A stretch of 64,000 bases of DNA from Desulfobacter curvatus DSM 3379 (GCF_000373985.1 NZ_KB893013.1:4585-68584), one strand, 5' to 3'. Numbered from the stretch's first letter, positions 25,268 to 34,646 are shown. Numbers and translations are program-made. The notes: generated by a model from the letters alone, not told the origin.

Positions 25268-26536
25268 TTATGAGCGGAGACTTCTGCGCCAGTTGCGAAC
25301 AGCCCCATTGAGGATCTTAAACAGATCTTCAAACAGATCGGGCGGGATATCTGCAAAGCGGCCCTGTTCTGTGGCGCACAGAATCAGCACCGTTCGCAGG
25401 ACAGACCGGCTGTAAAAAGGCATGGCAAAATAGGAACGAACGCCTCTGGGAACAAACAGCGCCCAGTCAATGGGTTTGATACTATCCTGGGTGTTATCCA
25501 CAACAAGATAGTCCAGGGAATACCGGTTGATATCTTCGGCAATGGTGCCTTTATAGGAATAACTCTCCGACATCTGCATCCCCTCGAACGGTGCACCTGC
25601 ACCATAAACCGTTACGCTGTTTTTGCGTACATGCACATCTGAAAACAGAATCCCTTCAAAGTGTCCTGCGGCCAGGGGGCTGTCAAGACAGATTTCCATA
25701 ATCCGGTAAATGTCCACAAGCCCATGGATTTTGTTTTCCAGCGACTTGATATGTCGCTCTTTTGAACCTGATACTGTTTTGCCCCCGGCACTGCTGGTCT
25801 TGGGATTCTGAAGGGATACCCGGATAATCTGGTGTTCTTTATGGACCAGATACCGGACAATAGCCCTGGACTGAACCCGTTTTTTTCCGTCAGCCGACCC
25901 CAAAATGATGTTACCGGTCCACGTTCTGGACAGCGGCAGATTTTTTAAGATATCCGACACGGTTTGCCGGGTGTTTCCGGCATAAAAAGAATCCAAGGAG
26001 AGCTTGCCGAAATCTATCTCCTGGATGCCGAACATCAGTTTGGCACTCGGATTGGCGCAGAGGAGTTCCTGCCTGTCGTATCCAAACAAAAACACCGGAT
26101 TGTTAATATCTTCAATCATTAATTTAAGTTCCAGATCAATGCCCAGAATCCCTTTGATCACGGCCACGGTATCATCCACATTCAAAAGATAGCCGTAGTA
26201 ATACCCCGGGTCCTGCCGGTTAACGGCACCGGTGAGCTTAAGCCATGAAATCCGTCCGTTGCTGTTTTTTACCCGGAACACGGAAGCCGCCACCTTTCCC
26301 TCTTTGACCATATCCATAAAGGTCTCAAGGACGTGCCGGTCTTCGGGTAGAATGTTGGCATTACGGTAGGCAATATTTTTTAAAAAAAGTGCACCGTCAA
26401 TCCCCGGTGCGACATTTATATTTTTATTGAGGAACTCAATACGGGCTTTTCGGATCTCTATTCGCCATAAAAGGGCGGGGAAATCATTGATAAAACTATA
26501 CAGATCATCCACCGGAATTGTCAGTAGTCGTGTCAA
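25268..26536 (-). CDS. PAS/PAS/GAF-like sensor protein without output domain
   Basis: 422 residues. Residues about 10-145 and 150-265 look like PAS domains (INDFPALLWRIEIRKARIEF and IEDINNPVFLFGYDRQELLC with a SADGKKRVQSRAIV C-cap), joined by a short helix near 280 to a GAF-like domain at about 285-415 that contains the SYSYKGTIAEDINRYSLDYL segment. There is no kinase, cyclase, phosphodiesterase, DNA-binding or receiver domain, so it must act through protein contact or be a decayed sensor. It ends 131 nt upstream of the gntR palindrome on the same strand, which suggests a role in controlling that operon. Function is inferred from domains only. Confidence 0.65.
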   Translation of the reverse strand: MTRLLTIPVDDLYSFINDFPALLWRIEIRKARIEFLNKNINVAPGIDGALFLKNIAYRNANILPEDRHVLETFMDMVKEGKVAASVFRVKNSNGRISWLKLTGAVNRQDPGYYYGYLLNVDDTVAVIKGILGIDLELKLMIEDINNPVFLFGYDRQELLCANPSAKLMFGIQEIDFGKLSLDSFYAGNTRQTVSDILKNLPLSRTWTGNIILGSADGKKRVQSRAIVRYLVHKEHQIIRVSLQNPKTSSAGGKTVSGSKERHIKSLENKIHGLVDIYRIMEICLDSPLAAGHFEGILFSDVHVRKNSVTVYGAGAPFEGMQMSESYSYKGTIAEDINRYSLDYLVVDNTQDSIKPIDWALFVPRGVRSYFAMPFYSRSVLRTVLILCATEQGRFADIPPDLFEDLFKILNGAVRNWRRSLRS

Positions 26537-26813
26537 AAGTACGCCTCCTGAAGCATTGCATTTTAAACCTGTTTACGGTCGTTTGTCGTCGTTATCCTCC
26601 GGGTTCTAAGTAAGAGGTGGAAAACCCGGACACAGACGTCGGTGTATTCAAAGATCAATAGGTTTAAACATACCTTTTTTTAAAGAGATTTCATAGCGGC
26701 AACGCAATGTCATCAAACTCGTTTTCAATGACAATTATCGTAATGAACAAAAAATCAGAAATAAAGATATTCCTTTCTGGGTCCCCATTGTCAGGAGGAT
26801 TGTTTTTATCTGG
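26537..26813. other. Intergenic remnant sequence, nothing recognised
   Basis: About 280 bp between the PAS/GAF gene and the truncated nitroreductase. It should contain the promoter of the PAS/GAF gene. I see no missing C-terminal part of the nitroreductase in any frame here, so that half of the gene is gone. Confidence 0.4.
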
Positions 26814-27212
26814 TCACCGTTTTTTTACTTTTCCCACAGGGGCAAGATAGGTTTCAAGCGCATGACGACACCCGGCAGAAGGAACATTTCTGTATGCATG
26901 GCCGTGAAATCTTTTTCCCCTGACGCCCTGGGTACACCACAGCAGGTATGCCAGTTCTTCCAAAGTAAGGCTTTGATTCAAATAGACCCGGTGGCTCTTT
27001 CTGTTGCCTATGGCATGTGTGAGATCTGTCCGGGGAATCATATGCCATTCATCAGGGCCGGGAAGATCCGTTAAGGTTGCTCCCTCAGGGTATGGTTTTT
27101 CAATGGGCGGGACTGGAGCGCCTTGGTTTTGATCAGTAAAATTGAAAGCAATTGTTTTACGGATACTGTCTTTAAGAAAGTATCGATACGTTTTGAATTT
27201 GTCATCCTTCAT
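26814..27212 (-). pseudogene. Truncated SagB/ThcOx-type nitroreductase
   Basis: 132 residues resembling the N-terminal half of SagB-type flavin oxidoreductases: YRYFLKDSIRKTIAF, PPIEKPYPEGATLTDLPGP, the AIGNRKSHRVY FMN-binding region, SLTLEELAYLLWCTQGV and the VPSAGCRHALETYL segment. Family members run on for another 100-130 residues after HALETYL; here the frame ends in an unrelated APVGKVKKR tail. The remaining flavin and dimer contacts are missing, so it is very likely non-functional. It lies in a remnant zone with a dead Fic gene. A partial domain kept as a small protein is possible but less likely. Confidence 0.7.
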
Positions 27213-27320
27213 AATTTACCCCCCGAAAAATTGGTTTTGAAGTAATGTACCTAATGATTTATCCGTAGGTTACAGCATCCGTTTCTGATTTCATATTTAA
27301 ACATAATTCAGAACCGGCTT

Positions 27321-28297
27321 TTGGGAATTGTGAAATGCATCAAAAAAAGAATCTCGGTGTTAAGATACCTAGGCGATAATGAAATTTTGAATTATCGGAA
27401 AGCAATGTGGCATGCTGTTGAATTATTAAAAGACTTGCCTTTGTGTCAACGTGTTATTAAAGGTGCTCACCAGACCCTGCTTCAAGGCGTCAGGGGGCAA
27501 AGCAAATCCCCAGGTGAATATAGGCGGGTTCCTAACTGGATCGGACCGCCCGGCTGTCTCATGGAAGATGCTAAATTTATCCCGATATCTGCGGATAAAC
27601 TGGATGAAGCAATGGGAAAATGGGAAAAGTACATTCATGAAGAAACCGGATTTGCTTGTCCAGTTGGCCGTTGTTCACGCCTAACTTGAAGCGCTTCATC
27701 CCTTTTTAGATGGAAACGGAAGGTTGGGGCGGATGTGCGCTCCCTTGTTCCTGCACAAGGTCGGTTTAATTCAATCCCCGATGTTCTATATAACGGCCAC
27801 GGGCCGTCCTTGGTCTATCTACACCCAGGCTTCGGCCCACAACAAAGATAGAAAGAATCCAGTTAGTTGCTGGAGACTTTCATATAAAGCGCATACTTTG
27901 AAAAAAACCGAGATGAATATTATGGAAAAGTGTTAGCCATTTCAAGGGATAATGATTGGACCGGCTGGTGCGCTTTTTTTTCTTAAAGCAATCAAAATTC
28001 AGGCCATTGAAAATCAGGCAAAAGCGACTAAGATCCTATCCCTTTATGAATTCAAAAAAAATCAAACGGTAGACCTTACGCATTCACGCTTTGGATTTTA
28101 TTTTTTCAAGACCAATTTTTAAATCAACGGACTTTGCTGGTTTGGATGAGATACCGGCCCCTACGGCAAAACGGATTCTCGCCACTCTCAGGGATAATGG
28201 CTTTTTTACAGTACTGCGAGAGCCTAGTGGCAGAACACCTGCCATTTATGCATTCACGGAATTAATTAATATTGCTGATGGCAAAGATATTCTTTGA
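27321..28297 (+). pseudogene. Degenerate Fic-family AMPylase gene with stop, frameshifts and insertion
   Basis: A Fic protein can be traced through three frames. The first part has LPLCQRVIKGAHQTLLQGVRG, SPGEYRRVPNWIG; the frame changes near 27645; then VVHA, a TAA in place of the expected CAA Gln codon (27682), and the active-site motif HPFLDGNGRLGR. After MFYI an 89-bp element interrupts it, and coding resumes with AYFEKNRDEYYGK and AISRDNDWTGWC. Another shift precedes the C-terminal winged helix (28091-28297, FSRPIFKSTDFAG). The N-terminal part of Fic is absent. Fic proteins add AMP to target proteins, often as toxins. The gene cannot make a full protein. Confidence 0.85.
27793..27881 (+). 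repeat. Structured interspersed repeat, copy A (inside the Fic pseudogene)
   Basis: 89-bp element, from AACGGCC to GACTTTC, related to copies at 48361 and 58240. It contains ACGGCC/GGCCGT, GGC-TTCG-GCC and a terminal GAAAG...CTTTC hairpin with an inner CCAG/CTGG pair. It splits the Fic codons for MFYI and AYFEKN exactly, and ATATA stands on both sides (27788-27792 and 27882-27886), suggesting a 5-bp target duplication. Confidence 0.75.
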
Positions 28298-28363
28298 GGA
28301 TCATGTATGATCCTCAAACCAAACTTATCCCTGATCATATACCTATAAAGCCGACAATGGGCG

Positions 28364-28525
28364 TGTTGACAGCGAAAAAGGCCACCTCATTCTTGTGGTG
28401 GTTGAATGCCAGGGAACTCACCCCATTTTGGTGGTGAGCGTTCGTGTCTTATCCAGAATGCAATACAAGGTGAGGGGAGCATGTGGAAAATAATCCAAAA
28501 TGGGGGTTGGTGTGGGGAAGATTAT
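28364..28525. mobile_element. Likely IS21-family terminal remnant
   Basis: TGTTGACAGCGAAAA at 28364 resembles IS21-family ends. It is followed by internal repeat-like blocks built on CACC-CATTTT-GGTGG (28417-28437) and an inverted version AAAATGGGGGTTGGTG near 28498-28513. No istA or istB reading frame remains. The match is from memory of the terminal pattern, so it is tentative. Confidence 0.4.
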
Positions 28526-28581
28526 TTCCAGGCATAAAAAAAGGCACTTACATTTAACTGTAACCACCTGTTTTTATTTAG

Positions 28582-28656
28582 TGGTGATCCCACCGGGAAT
28601 CGAACCCGGGTTTCCGGCGTGAGAGGCCAGCGTCCTGACCGCTAGACGATGGGACC
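28582..28656 (-). tRNA. tRNA-Glu (anticodon CTC)
   Basis: The minus strand folds as a full cloverleaf: acceptor GGTCCCA pairs with TGGGATC, the D-arm contains TCTAGCGGTCAGGA, the anticodon loop is CTCTCAC giving anticodon CTC (reads GAG), and the T-loop is GGGTTCGATTCCC. The discriminator base is A and CCA is encoded. It stands at the edge of the remnant zone and may have served as an integration site, but I see no repeated 3' end nearby. Confidence 0.95.
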
Positions 28657-28766
28657 ACATATCATTAAGGGTGTCTTTTATAGTAGTCCGGTTTAAAAGT
28701 CAATACAAATCAAAGTATCTTGGGCTATAGCGTTCCCATGAGCTTAACACCTTTTGTCCATTGAAA

Positions 28767-28985
28767 TTACTTTGAATCAAAGTTTTTACGGGTGCCCTTC
28801 TTAGCGCCCAGGGCAAAATAAAAAAGCCAGCCGATGACCGGAACGATGGCCACAAGATGCCAGACAAATTTTTCTTTTGGTGTCGAAAAATCTTTTTTCA
28901 GCAGGTCGATCAATGCAAGCATGGTCAAGACAAAAGATAGGCCGACAATGAGAAGTACATATAAAATAAGTTCGTTGGGTGTCAT
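28767..28985 (-). CDS. PLDc_N-domain small membrane protein
   Basis: 72 residues with two hydrophobic segments, residues about 5-27 and 42-60, joined by a Lys/Asp-rich loop. The segment LVAIVPVIGWLFYFALG matches the phospholipase D nuclease N-terminal (PLDc_N) domain that also occurs alone as a small two-helix membrane protein. No phosphodiesterase part is present, so no enzyme activity is expected. Function is unknown for stand-alone members. It is on the same strand as mltB, 71 nt away. Confidence 0.75.
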   Translation of the reverse strand: MTPNELILYVLLIVGLSFVLTMLALIDLLKKDFSTPKEKFVWHLVAIVPVIGWLFYFALGAKKGTRKNFDSK

Positions 28986-29056
28986 TTAATTTTTCCGATG
29001 TTTTTTAAACCAACTGATATTGGCTTTACGTTGTGTTGCGAGTCAAACATTTACCG

Positions 29057-29953
29057 TTATTTCAACTTGTCTGAAATCTTGAGCAGTGCATCCACATAAT
29101 AGTTTGAATGGTTATATTGGAACAGGACTTCGTGCTGGCGCTGACGGCTGAGGCCCGACTTCCAGCCGTAGTGTTTTAGATAATTGGCTACGGAAAAAAT
29201 GGCGTCATCATGGTCAAACAAATCCACCCGCCCGTCCTTATTGCCGTCCTTTGCCAGTGTCAGCGCATTGGAGGGCATGAACTGAGGGATACCCATGGCA
29301 CCGGCGTAAGACCCTTTAATGGCAACAGGATCAATTCCTTCACGATCAGCATAGCGGATCAACGCCTTAAGCTCCTCATATCCCCATCTGCTCTTCTGAT
29401 CCACCTTTTTGTCAAAAATGGCACGCCCAGGTTTTTTATTATCTGATATAGCATGCCAAACCCTTTCGGCAAGCGCTTGGTCCGTAAGTGCCGCCATGGT
29501 AGACAGGGTGTTTATCACCGTGCGATTGCCAAGGTATGTGCCCAAGCGGGTTTCCACCATAAGGATGGCTGTAATTATGGTTTTGTCCACGGAAAATTCT
29601 TCCTGGGCTTTATCCAGGCTTTCCTTATACGTGACCATATACTTTTGGGCATTGACTATGGATTTCGGAGAAGAAAACTGGTCATAGTTAAGGCTGGATT
29701 CCGAATGGATAAAAAACAGAGAAACATCCCCGGGATCAAAGAAAACCGCTTTATTGTCAAACAGGGCTTTGATTTTTTCCGGATCAAACCCGTCCTTGAC
29801 AAGCCGTTGGGTAAGGCGATAAAGATCATTTGTCTCACCGGAAACATCCGGCACATCAGCCTGCTGGGCATAGCAAAAATTAACAGAAAAACAGATGATC
29901 AACAACACAACAACGCTCAGGATGAATTTAGGGGAAGATTGGGAATTTTTCAT
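29057..29953 (-). CDS. mltB: MltB-family lytic murein transglycosylase
   Basis: 298 residues with a signal peptide (about 1-30, cleavage likely after CYAQ). The SLT_2/MltB catalytic domain covers about 45-298: AILMVETRLGTYLG holds the catalytic Glu, and SYAGAMGIPQFMPSN and DGNKDGRVDLFDHDDAIFSVANYL are hallmark segments. The enzyme cleaves the MurNAc-GlcNAc bond in peptidoglycan, making 1,6-anhydroMurNAc, in the periplasm. No lipobox Cys follows the signal peptide, so it would be soluble, unlike E. coli MltB. It is smaller than E. coli MltB (361) but in range for the family. Confidence 0.88.
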   Translation of the reverse strand: MKNSQSSPKFILSVVVLLIICFSVNFCYAQQADVPDVSGETNDLYRLTQRLVKDGFDPEKIKALFDNKAVFFDPGDVSLFFIHSESSLNYDQFSSPKSIVNAQKYMVTYKESLDKAQEEFSVDKTIITAILMVETRLGTYLGNRTVINTLSTMAALTDQALAERVWHAISDNKKPGRAIFDKKVDQKSRWGYEELKALIRYADREGIDPVAIKGSYAGAMGIPQFMPSNALTLAKDGNKDGRVDLFDHDDAIFSVANYLKHYGWKSGLSRQRQHEVLFQYNHSNYYVDALLKISDKLK

Positions 29954-30110
29954 ATTTGCGGCATCTGCTCCCTTGCTGTAATAGTTTGAGGCAGGATATT
30001 TTTCCTGTTCCAGGGCCCATTTTGCTGCCGTTTATATAGCGTATTTTGTTTTTGATTGCATTAAAAAAAAGTGCCGACATCAGAACGCATCACAGGCATA
30101 CACATATAAC

Positions 30111-30154
30111 AAAAAAAACGGGCCCGGGAAACAGCCAAGGCTTCCCGGGCCCGT
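30111..30154 (-). terminator. Strong intrinsic terminator of glnA
   Basis: A 13-bp perfect stem, ACGGGCCCGGGAA with TTCCCGGGCCCGT, loop of 11 nt, followed on the minus strand by eight T. It lies 34 nt after the glnA stop and is the clearest terminator in the window. Confidence 0.93.
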
Positions 30155-30187
30155 TTGTCAGGTCAATCCCAACAAAAGGCTGGTTTT

Positions 30188-31600
30188 TTAAATGTCAAAG
30201 TACAGATAGAACTCATGGGGATGCGGACGGCTGATAACCGGTTTAACTTCGTTTTCCATTTTGTAGTCAATCCAGTAGTCAATAACGTCCTTGGTGAAAA
30301 CATCACCCTTGAGCAGGAACTCATTGTCTGCTTTAAGGGCTTCAAGGGCTTCTTCAAGGCAACCCGGTGCGGACGGAATAGCAGCCAGTTCTTCGGCCGG
30401 CAGATCATAGATGTTTTTATCCATGGGATCGCCCGGATCAATTTTGTTCTGGATACCATCAAGCATGGCCATGGCAATGGCGGAGAAAGCCATATAACCG
30501 TTGGCGCTGGGATCAGGTGTACGGAACTCAAGGCGTTTGGCCTTGGGAGATCCGGAGTACATGGGCAGACGGATGGCCGCAGAACGGTTCCGGCTGGAGT
30601 AAGCCAGCTTAATCGGCGCTTCAAAACCGGGCACCAGACGTTTGTAGGAGTTGGTGGTGGGGTTGGTCAGGGCGCACAGAGCCTTGCAGTGTTTCATGAT
30701 GCCGCCGATGGCCCACAGGGCATTGTCGGACATACCGGCATATTTGTTGCCGGCAAATGTAGGATCGCCGTCTTTCCAGAAGCTCATGTGGGTGTGCATA
30801 CCGGTACCATTGTCACCATAGAGGGGTTTGGGCATAAAGGTAACGCAATGTCCGTATTTTGCAGCCACATTTCTCAATACATATTTAAACCAGGCAAGCT
30901 TGTCACCCATGTTCAGCAGGGAGTCAAACCGAAGGTCAATCTCAGACTGTCCGGCGGAAGCAACCTCATGATGCTGGCATTCCATATCAATACCCAGATC
31001 CTGCAGGGTCAGCATCATCTCCGTTCTCATGTCCTGATAGGTGTCTGCGGGAGGCAGTGGGAAATAACCGTGTTTCGGTTTAATTTTGTATCCCAGGTTG
31101 GGTTCGGAACCGTCACCGGTGTTCCAGTGTGCTTCCGGGGAATCAATTTCAAAAAAGGAAGCCTGGGGATCTGAAGAGTAACGGATGTTGGAAAAGATGA
31201 AGAACTCGGGCTCTGGGCCTACAAAAATTGTGTCGCCGATGCCGGTGCTTTTGATATAGGCTTCAGTTCTTTTGGCAATACCGCGGGGATCTCTGGAGTA
31301 CCCTTCGCCGGTGATGGGGTCATGGATGTTACCGAGAACAACCAGGGTGGGCACTTTAAAAAACGGATCAATTTTTGCCGTACCTGCCTCAGGGATTACA
31401 TTCATGTCGGAGTTATCAATGTTCTGCCATGCTCTCATGGAAGAACCGTCAAATCCGAACCCATCTTCAAAGGAAGCTTCAGTCAGCTCTGATACAGGCA
31501 CACTAAAATGTTGCCAAGTACCGATGAAGTCCATGTAGCGGATATCAACGACTTTAACGTCATTTTCTTTTGCCATTGCCAATACTTCTTTTGGTGTCAT
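30188..31600 (-). CDS. glnA: Glutamine synthetase, type I
   Basis: 470 residues, the normal length for GSI-beta. It joins ammonia to glutamate with ATP. Conserved blocks seen are FDGSSMRAW, EPEFFIF, the GMHTHMSFW region, NPTTNSYKRLVPGFEAP and the adenylylation loop KNIYDLPAEE with Tyr398. The presence of this Tyr suggests GlnE-type control, though glnE is not in the window. AAAGG precedes the ATG. It is the last gene of the glnD-glnB-glnA operon, 87 nt after glnB, and ends at a strong terminator. Regulation is expected through the sigma-54 promoter upstream of glnD and PII. Confidence 0.97.
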   Translation of the reverse strand: MTPKEVLAMAKENDVKVVDIRYMDFIGTWQHFSVPVSELTEASFEDGFGFDGSSMRAWQNIDNSDMNVIPEAGTAKIDPFFKVPTLVVLGNIHDPITGEGYSRDPRGIAKRTEAYIKSTGIGDTIFVGPEPEFFIFSNIRYSSDPQASFFEIDSPEAHWNTGDGSEPNLGYKIKPKHGYFPLPPADTYQDMRTEMMLTLQDLGIDMECQHHEVASAGQSEIDLRFDSLLNMGDKLAWFKYVLRNVAAKYGHCVTFMPKPLYGDNGTGMHTHMSFWKDGDPTFAGNKYAGMSDNALWAIGGIMKHCKALCALTNPTTNSYKRLVPGFEAPIKLAYSSRNRSAAIRLPMYSGSPKAKRLEFRTPDPSANGYMAFSAIAMAMLDGIQNKIDPGDPMDKNIYDLPAEELAAIPSAPGCLEEALEALKADNEFLLKGDVFTKDVIDYWIDYKMENEVKPVISRPHPHEFYLYFDI

Positions 31601-31687
31601 TTTTTTACCTTTCTATCTAATAAAGTTATTATGGGTTTACCCTAAGTTTTTGGGTTTGAAATAATGGGCGTAAAAACACCTTAAGCG

Positions 31688-32026
31688 CTAAATTGCATCA
31701 TCTCCGCTTTCACCGGTTCTGACCCGGATAGCCCCTTCAACCGGTAACACAAAAATCTTACCGTCACCGATTTTACCACTATTTGTCGCAGACCGGATAG
31801 TTTCCACGGTTTCGTCAAGTCGGTCATCGGTCACAACAATTTCAAGCTTTATTTTCGGAACAAAATCTACAACATATTCCGCGCCGCGGTAGATCTCTTT
31901 GTGCCCTTTCTGCCGGCCATATCCATTAACTTCTGTAACGGTCATGCCGTAGATGCCGATTTCACTCAAAGCCTCTTTGACATCATCCAGCTTAAAGGGT
32001 TTAATAATTGCCTCAATTTTTTTCAT
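31688..32026 (-). CDS. glnB: Nitrogen regulatory protein PII
   Basis: 112 residues, a complete PII protein. The T-loop YGRQKGHKEIYRGAEYVVDF holds Tyr51, the site modified by GlnD, and the B- and C-loop signatures GKIGDGKIFV and IRVRTGE are present. PII trimers sense ATP/ADP and 2-oxoglutarate and control glutamine synthetase and NtrBC. Its start overlaps the glnD stop by 14 nt with AAAGGAGG inside the glnD end, so the modifying enzyme and its target are translationally coupled. Whether it is functionally GlnB or GlnK cannot be decided; no amtB is adjacent. Confidence 0.96.
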   Translation of the reverse strand: MKKIEAIIKPFKLDDVKEALSEIGIYGMTVTEVNGYGRQKGHKEIYRGAEYVVDFVPKIKLEIVVTDDRLDETVETIRSATNSGKIGDGKIFVLPVEGAIRVRTGESGDDAI

Positions 32027-34646
32027 TCATGACCTCCTTTGACTGTATCTGTGGAAGACGGTTAATAATAGCATTTTTTATCTGATTCAATTTTTCTTCT
32101 GATTCTATTTTCTGGTCTCCTTCAATATTCCGGACATAAAAAACGTCAATCACCTGGTCCACCTTGGTGGCGACCATGGCAACATTAACGTTGATGCCGG
32201 CCCGGTATAAGGTATTGGTAATGGCAAACAGGAGCCCTGGAAAATCATAGGTTAAGACTTCAATAATCGTAAAAAAACTGGATGTTTCATTGTCTATGCG
32301 GACCTGGTTGTCTTCGGGCCTGCTGCCGCTGGATATGATCACTTCCGTTGGAATCTTCTCAAGGACATTATCCAGGTAGTGATCATCTTCAAGGGCCATG
32401 CTTAAATCCTGCCCGGCTTTTTCCCATTTCTCCTTTTCAAAAAGTCTGTCCTGGGGGGGACGGACATTAAAAATGTCCAAAAAATGGCTATCCCCCAGAA
32501 AATAGGCTTGGGAGCCGACAATATCAATATTATTCTGGAAAAAAACCCCGGCAAGCTTGGAGTAGAATCCGGGCTTATCCTTGCCGCAAATGGAAACGGT
32601 TCTCATATCCGACTCATTTTCCTTTGTGATCTGCCAGATATATTCCCGGTCTCCCAGGTTTCTGAAGAGATTTATATGGTCCACGATGTTCTGGGGCGGC
32701 ACATAAAGCAGATAGCGCCGGGACATGGCGGACAACTGCCGGGTAACCTCTTCTTCCCGCCAGCTTTCCCGCAACAGGGCCAGGACATCTTTTTTCTTTT
32801 TTTCAATAAGGCGCTGGGTTTTCTTGGACGCCAGTTCCCCTGTTTTGATGACACCCATGGTCTTGAAAAACAGGTCCTTAATCAAATTTTCCGTCCAGTC
32901 GTTCCAGGCCTTGGGTCCGGTGGCTTTGGAATCTGCCACAGTGATCAGAAAAAGCATTCGCAATAACCGGATTTTTCCGATTTTATGCGCTGTGTAAACG
33001 GCTGTTTCCTCATCAAAAATATCTCGACGGGTGGCGGTTTTTGCCAGAAACAAATGGTTTTTGATGAGGAAAAGAACATCTTCTTTTTCCACAGGGCTGA
33101 ATCCGAGGCGTTCCACAATAGGTCCGGCTATTCTGGCACCTCTGCGGGAGTGCTCCTTGGCAGGGTCTGCTTTACCGATGTCATGGAGAAGGCCCGCCAC
33201 AAGCAAAACATTTTTATTCCTTATTTCCTTGAACACGGAGTTATAAAGGGTTCCCATCATGGTATCCCCGGGATCCTTAAAGCTGTTGAGGATCTCTACA
33301 CAGCGGATGGAGTGTTTGTCCACGGGGAACAGGTGGTACTGATTATACTGAATTTTGTGCACCAGAGACGTAAATTCCGGAATGAACTGTGCCAGGATAC
33401 CGGTGGAAAGCATGACATTAAGCACGTTGAACTTCCAGACCGACATGCCCAGAATCCGCTTGAAAATCTTGACACATGCCGGATCCGTGCGAATCTCATC
33501 ATCCACAAGGTGACGGAATTCCGATGCGATCCGTCTGGCTTCAATGGACAGGGGTATACGAGTCTGACCACTTTCAAGAAAAATGCGAAGCAGTAAATCA
33601 GGGTGCTGGATAATTGTAACCGTATTGGCAAAACAAAGCCGGCGTTTTTTTATAACCAGACCTTCGGTCTTGGTGGGCCGTGGGCCAACCGCTTCTTTTT
33701 TAACCCGGCAGGTGGATACGATATCTTCAAATGTGATCTGGTAAATCTGCTTTAAAAAATCCATTTTTTCATGCAGTTCACCGAGGAAGACCTCCACCTG
33801 AGGCGAGCCCGAGGAATCCACATAATCCATCAAGCCGGCCACTTCTGCCTGGTGTTCAAAATGCAGGGTATCGTTTTTGCGGTGACTGATATGATGCAGA
33901 CGGTTGCGCACATCCCAAATATAGGTTAACGCATCTTCCAGGTTGTCGTATTCAAAATGGGAAAGAAACCCGTAATATTCCAGATCCCGGCGGGTCTTGA
34001 TATTGGATTTAATTTTAGCATACCACAGCAGGGTGTGATAATCCCGAAGGCCCCCAAATCCTGATTTCAAATCAGGGGAAACCAGATAGGAGGAGTCGCC
34101 AAAATCCTCCAGACGCTTTTCTCCGTTTTCGTACAAATAATTCAGCGTGGGCTTTAAGTGCTTTGCGGCGAGCTGCTGCCGAAATTTTTCCATGAATTCG
34201 GAATAGATCAGGGAAGCGCCGCATATAAACCTGGCATCAAGCACCGTGGTCAGGATATCAAAACGCTCAAAAGACATTTTAATACATTCATTAATGCTCC
34301 GAACTGCATACCCGACTTCAAACCTGGCGTCCCATAGAGGATACAAAAGCTCCTGGACAAAGGACTCCACATCCGGCGGAATAACTTTATCAAAAAGAAT
34401 GAGCAGATCAATATCCGAATGAATACACTGTTCTTTCCTTCCGTATCCCCCCAGGGCAATGATGGCAAAAGGACTGCCCGAGATAACCATTTTCCTAGCG
34501 GCAATACTCTTTTCAAACACGCGATAAAAGTATTCATCAAGACGAGTAGTCATCTTTTCCAAGAAATTCGTTGCTTGTCCCTGGAGGTACTGATCTATCA
34601 GCTCTTGCTTCTGTTCAATTAATAGTTTGGCTTCAGGACTGTCCAT
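32013..34646 (-). CDS. glnD: PII uridylyltransferase / uridylyl-removing enzyme GlnD
   Basis: 877 residues in the canonical order: nucleotidyltransferase domain with GGYGRKEQ and HSDIDLLILF (about 67-85), a helical linker, an HD domain with LLHDIGKADPAKEHS (about 480), and two C-terminal ACT domains (about 690-770 and 800-870). It adds UMP to PII Tyr51 when glutamine is low and removes it when glutamine is high. It is the first gene of glnD-glnB-glnA, an uncommon arrangement since glnD is usually apart from its targets. A sigma-54 promoter lies about 125 nt upstream of the ATG. Confidence 0.95.
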   Translation of the reverse strand: MDSPEAKLLIEQKQELIDQYLQGQATNFLEKMTTRLDEYFYRVFEKSIAARKMVISGSPFAIIALGGYGRKEQCIHSDIDLLILFDKVIPPDVESFVQELLYPLWDARFEVGYAVRSINECIKMSFERFDILTTVLDARFICGASLIYSEFMEKFRQQLAAKHLKPTLNYLYENGEKRLEDFGDSSYLVSPDLKSGFGGLRDYHTLLWYAKIKSNIKTRRDLEYYGFLSHFEYDNLEDALTYIWDVRNRLHHISHRKNDTLHFEHQAEVAGLMDYVDSSGSPQVEVFLGELHEKMDFLKQIYQITFEDIVSTCRVKKEAVGPRPTKTEGLVIKKRRLCFANTVTIIQHPDLLLRIFLESGQTRIPLSIEARRIASEFRHLVDDEIRTDPACVKIFKRILGMSVWKFNVLNVMLSTGILAQFIPEFTSLVHKIQYNQYHLFPVDKHSIRCVEILNSFKDPGDTMMGTLYNSVFKEIRNKNVLLVAGLLHDIGKADPAKEHSRRGARIAGPIVERLGFSPVEKEDVLFLIKNHLFLAKTATRRDIFDEETAVYTAHKIGKIRLLRMLFLITVADSKATGPKAWNDWTENLIKDLFFKTMGVIKTGELASKKTQRLIEKKKKDVLALLRESWREEEVTRQLSAMSRRYLLYVPPQNIVDHINLFRNLGDREYIWQITKENESDMRTVSICGKDKPGFYSKLAGVFFQNNIDIVGSQAYFLGDSHFLDIFNVRPPQDRLFEKEKWEKAGQDLSMALEDDHYLDNVLEKIPTEVIISSGSRPEDNQVRIDNETSSFFTIIEVLTYDFPGLLFAITNTLYRAGINVNVAMVATKVDQVIDVFYVRNIEGDQKIESEEKLNQIKNAIINRLPQIQSKEVMNEKN

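Noticed and set aside
25147..25356. 69-codon minus frame covering the operator and promoter of gntR
   Set aside because: It overlaps the end of the PAS/GAF gene in a different frame and contains the palindrome; no support.
30155..31174. 339-codon open frame on the plus strand opposite glnA
   Set aside because: glnA is unmistakable; this frame also runs through its terminator.
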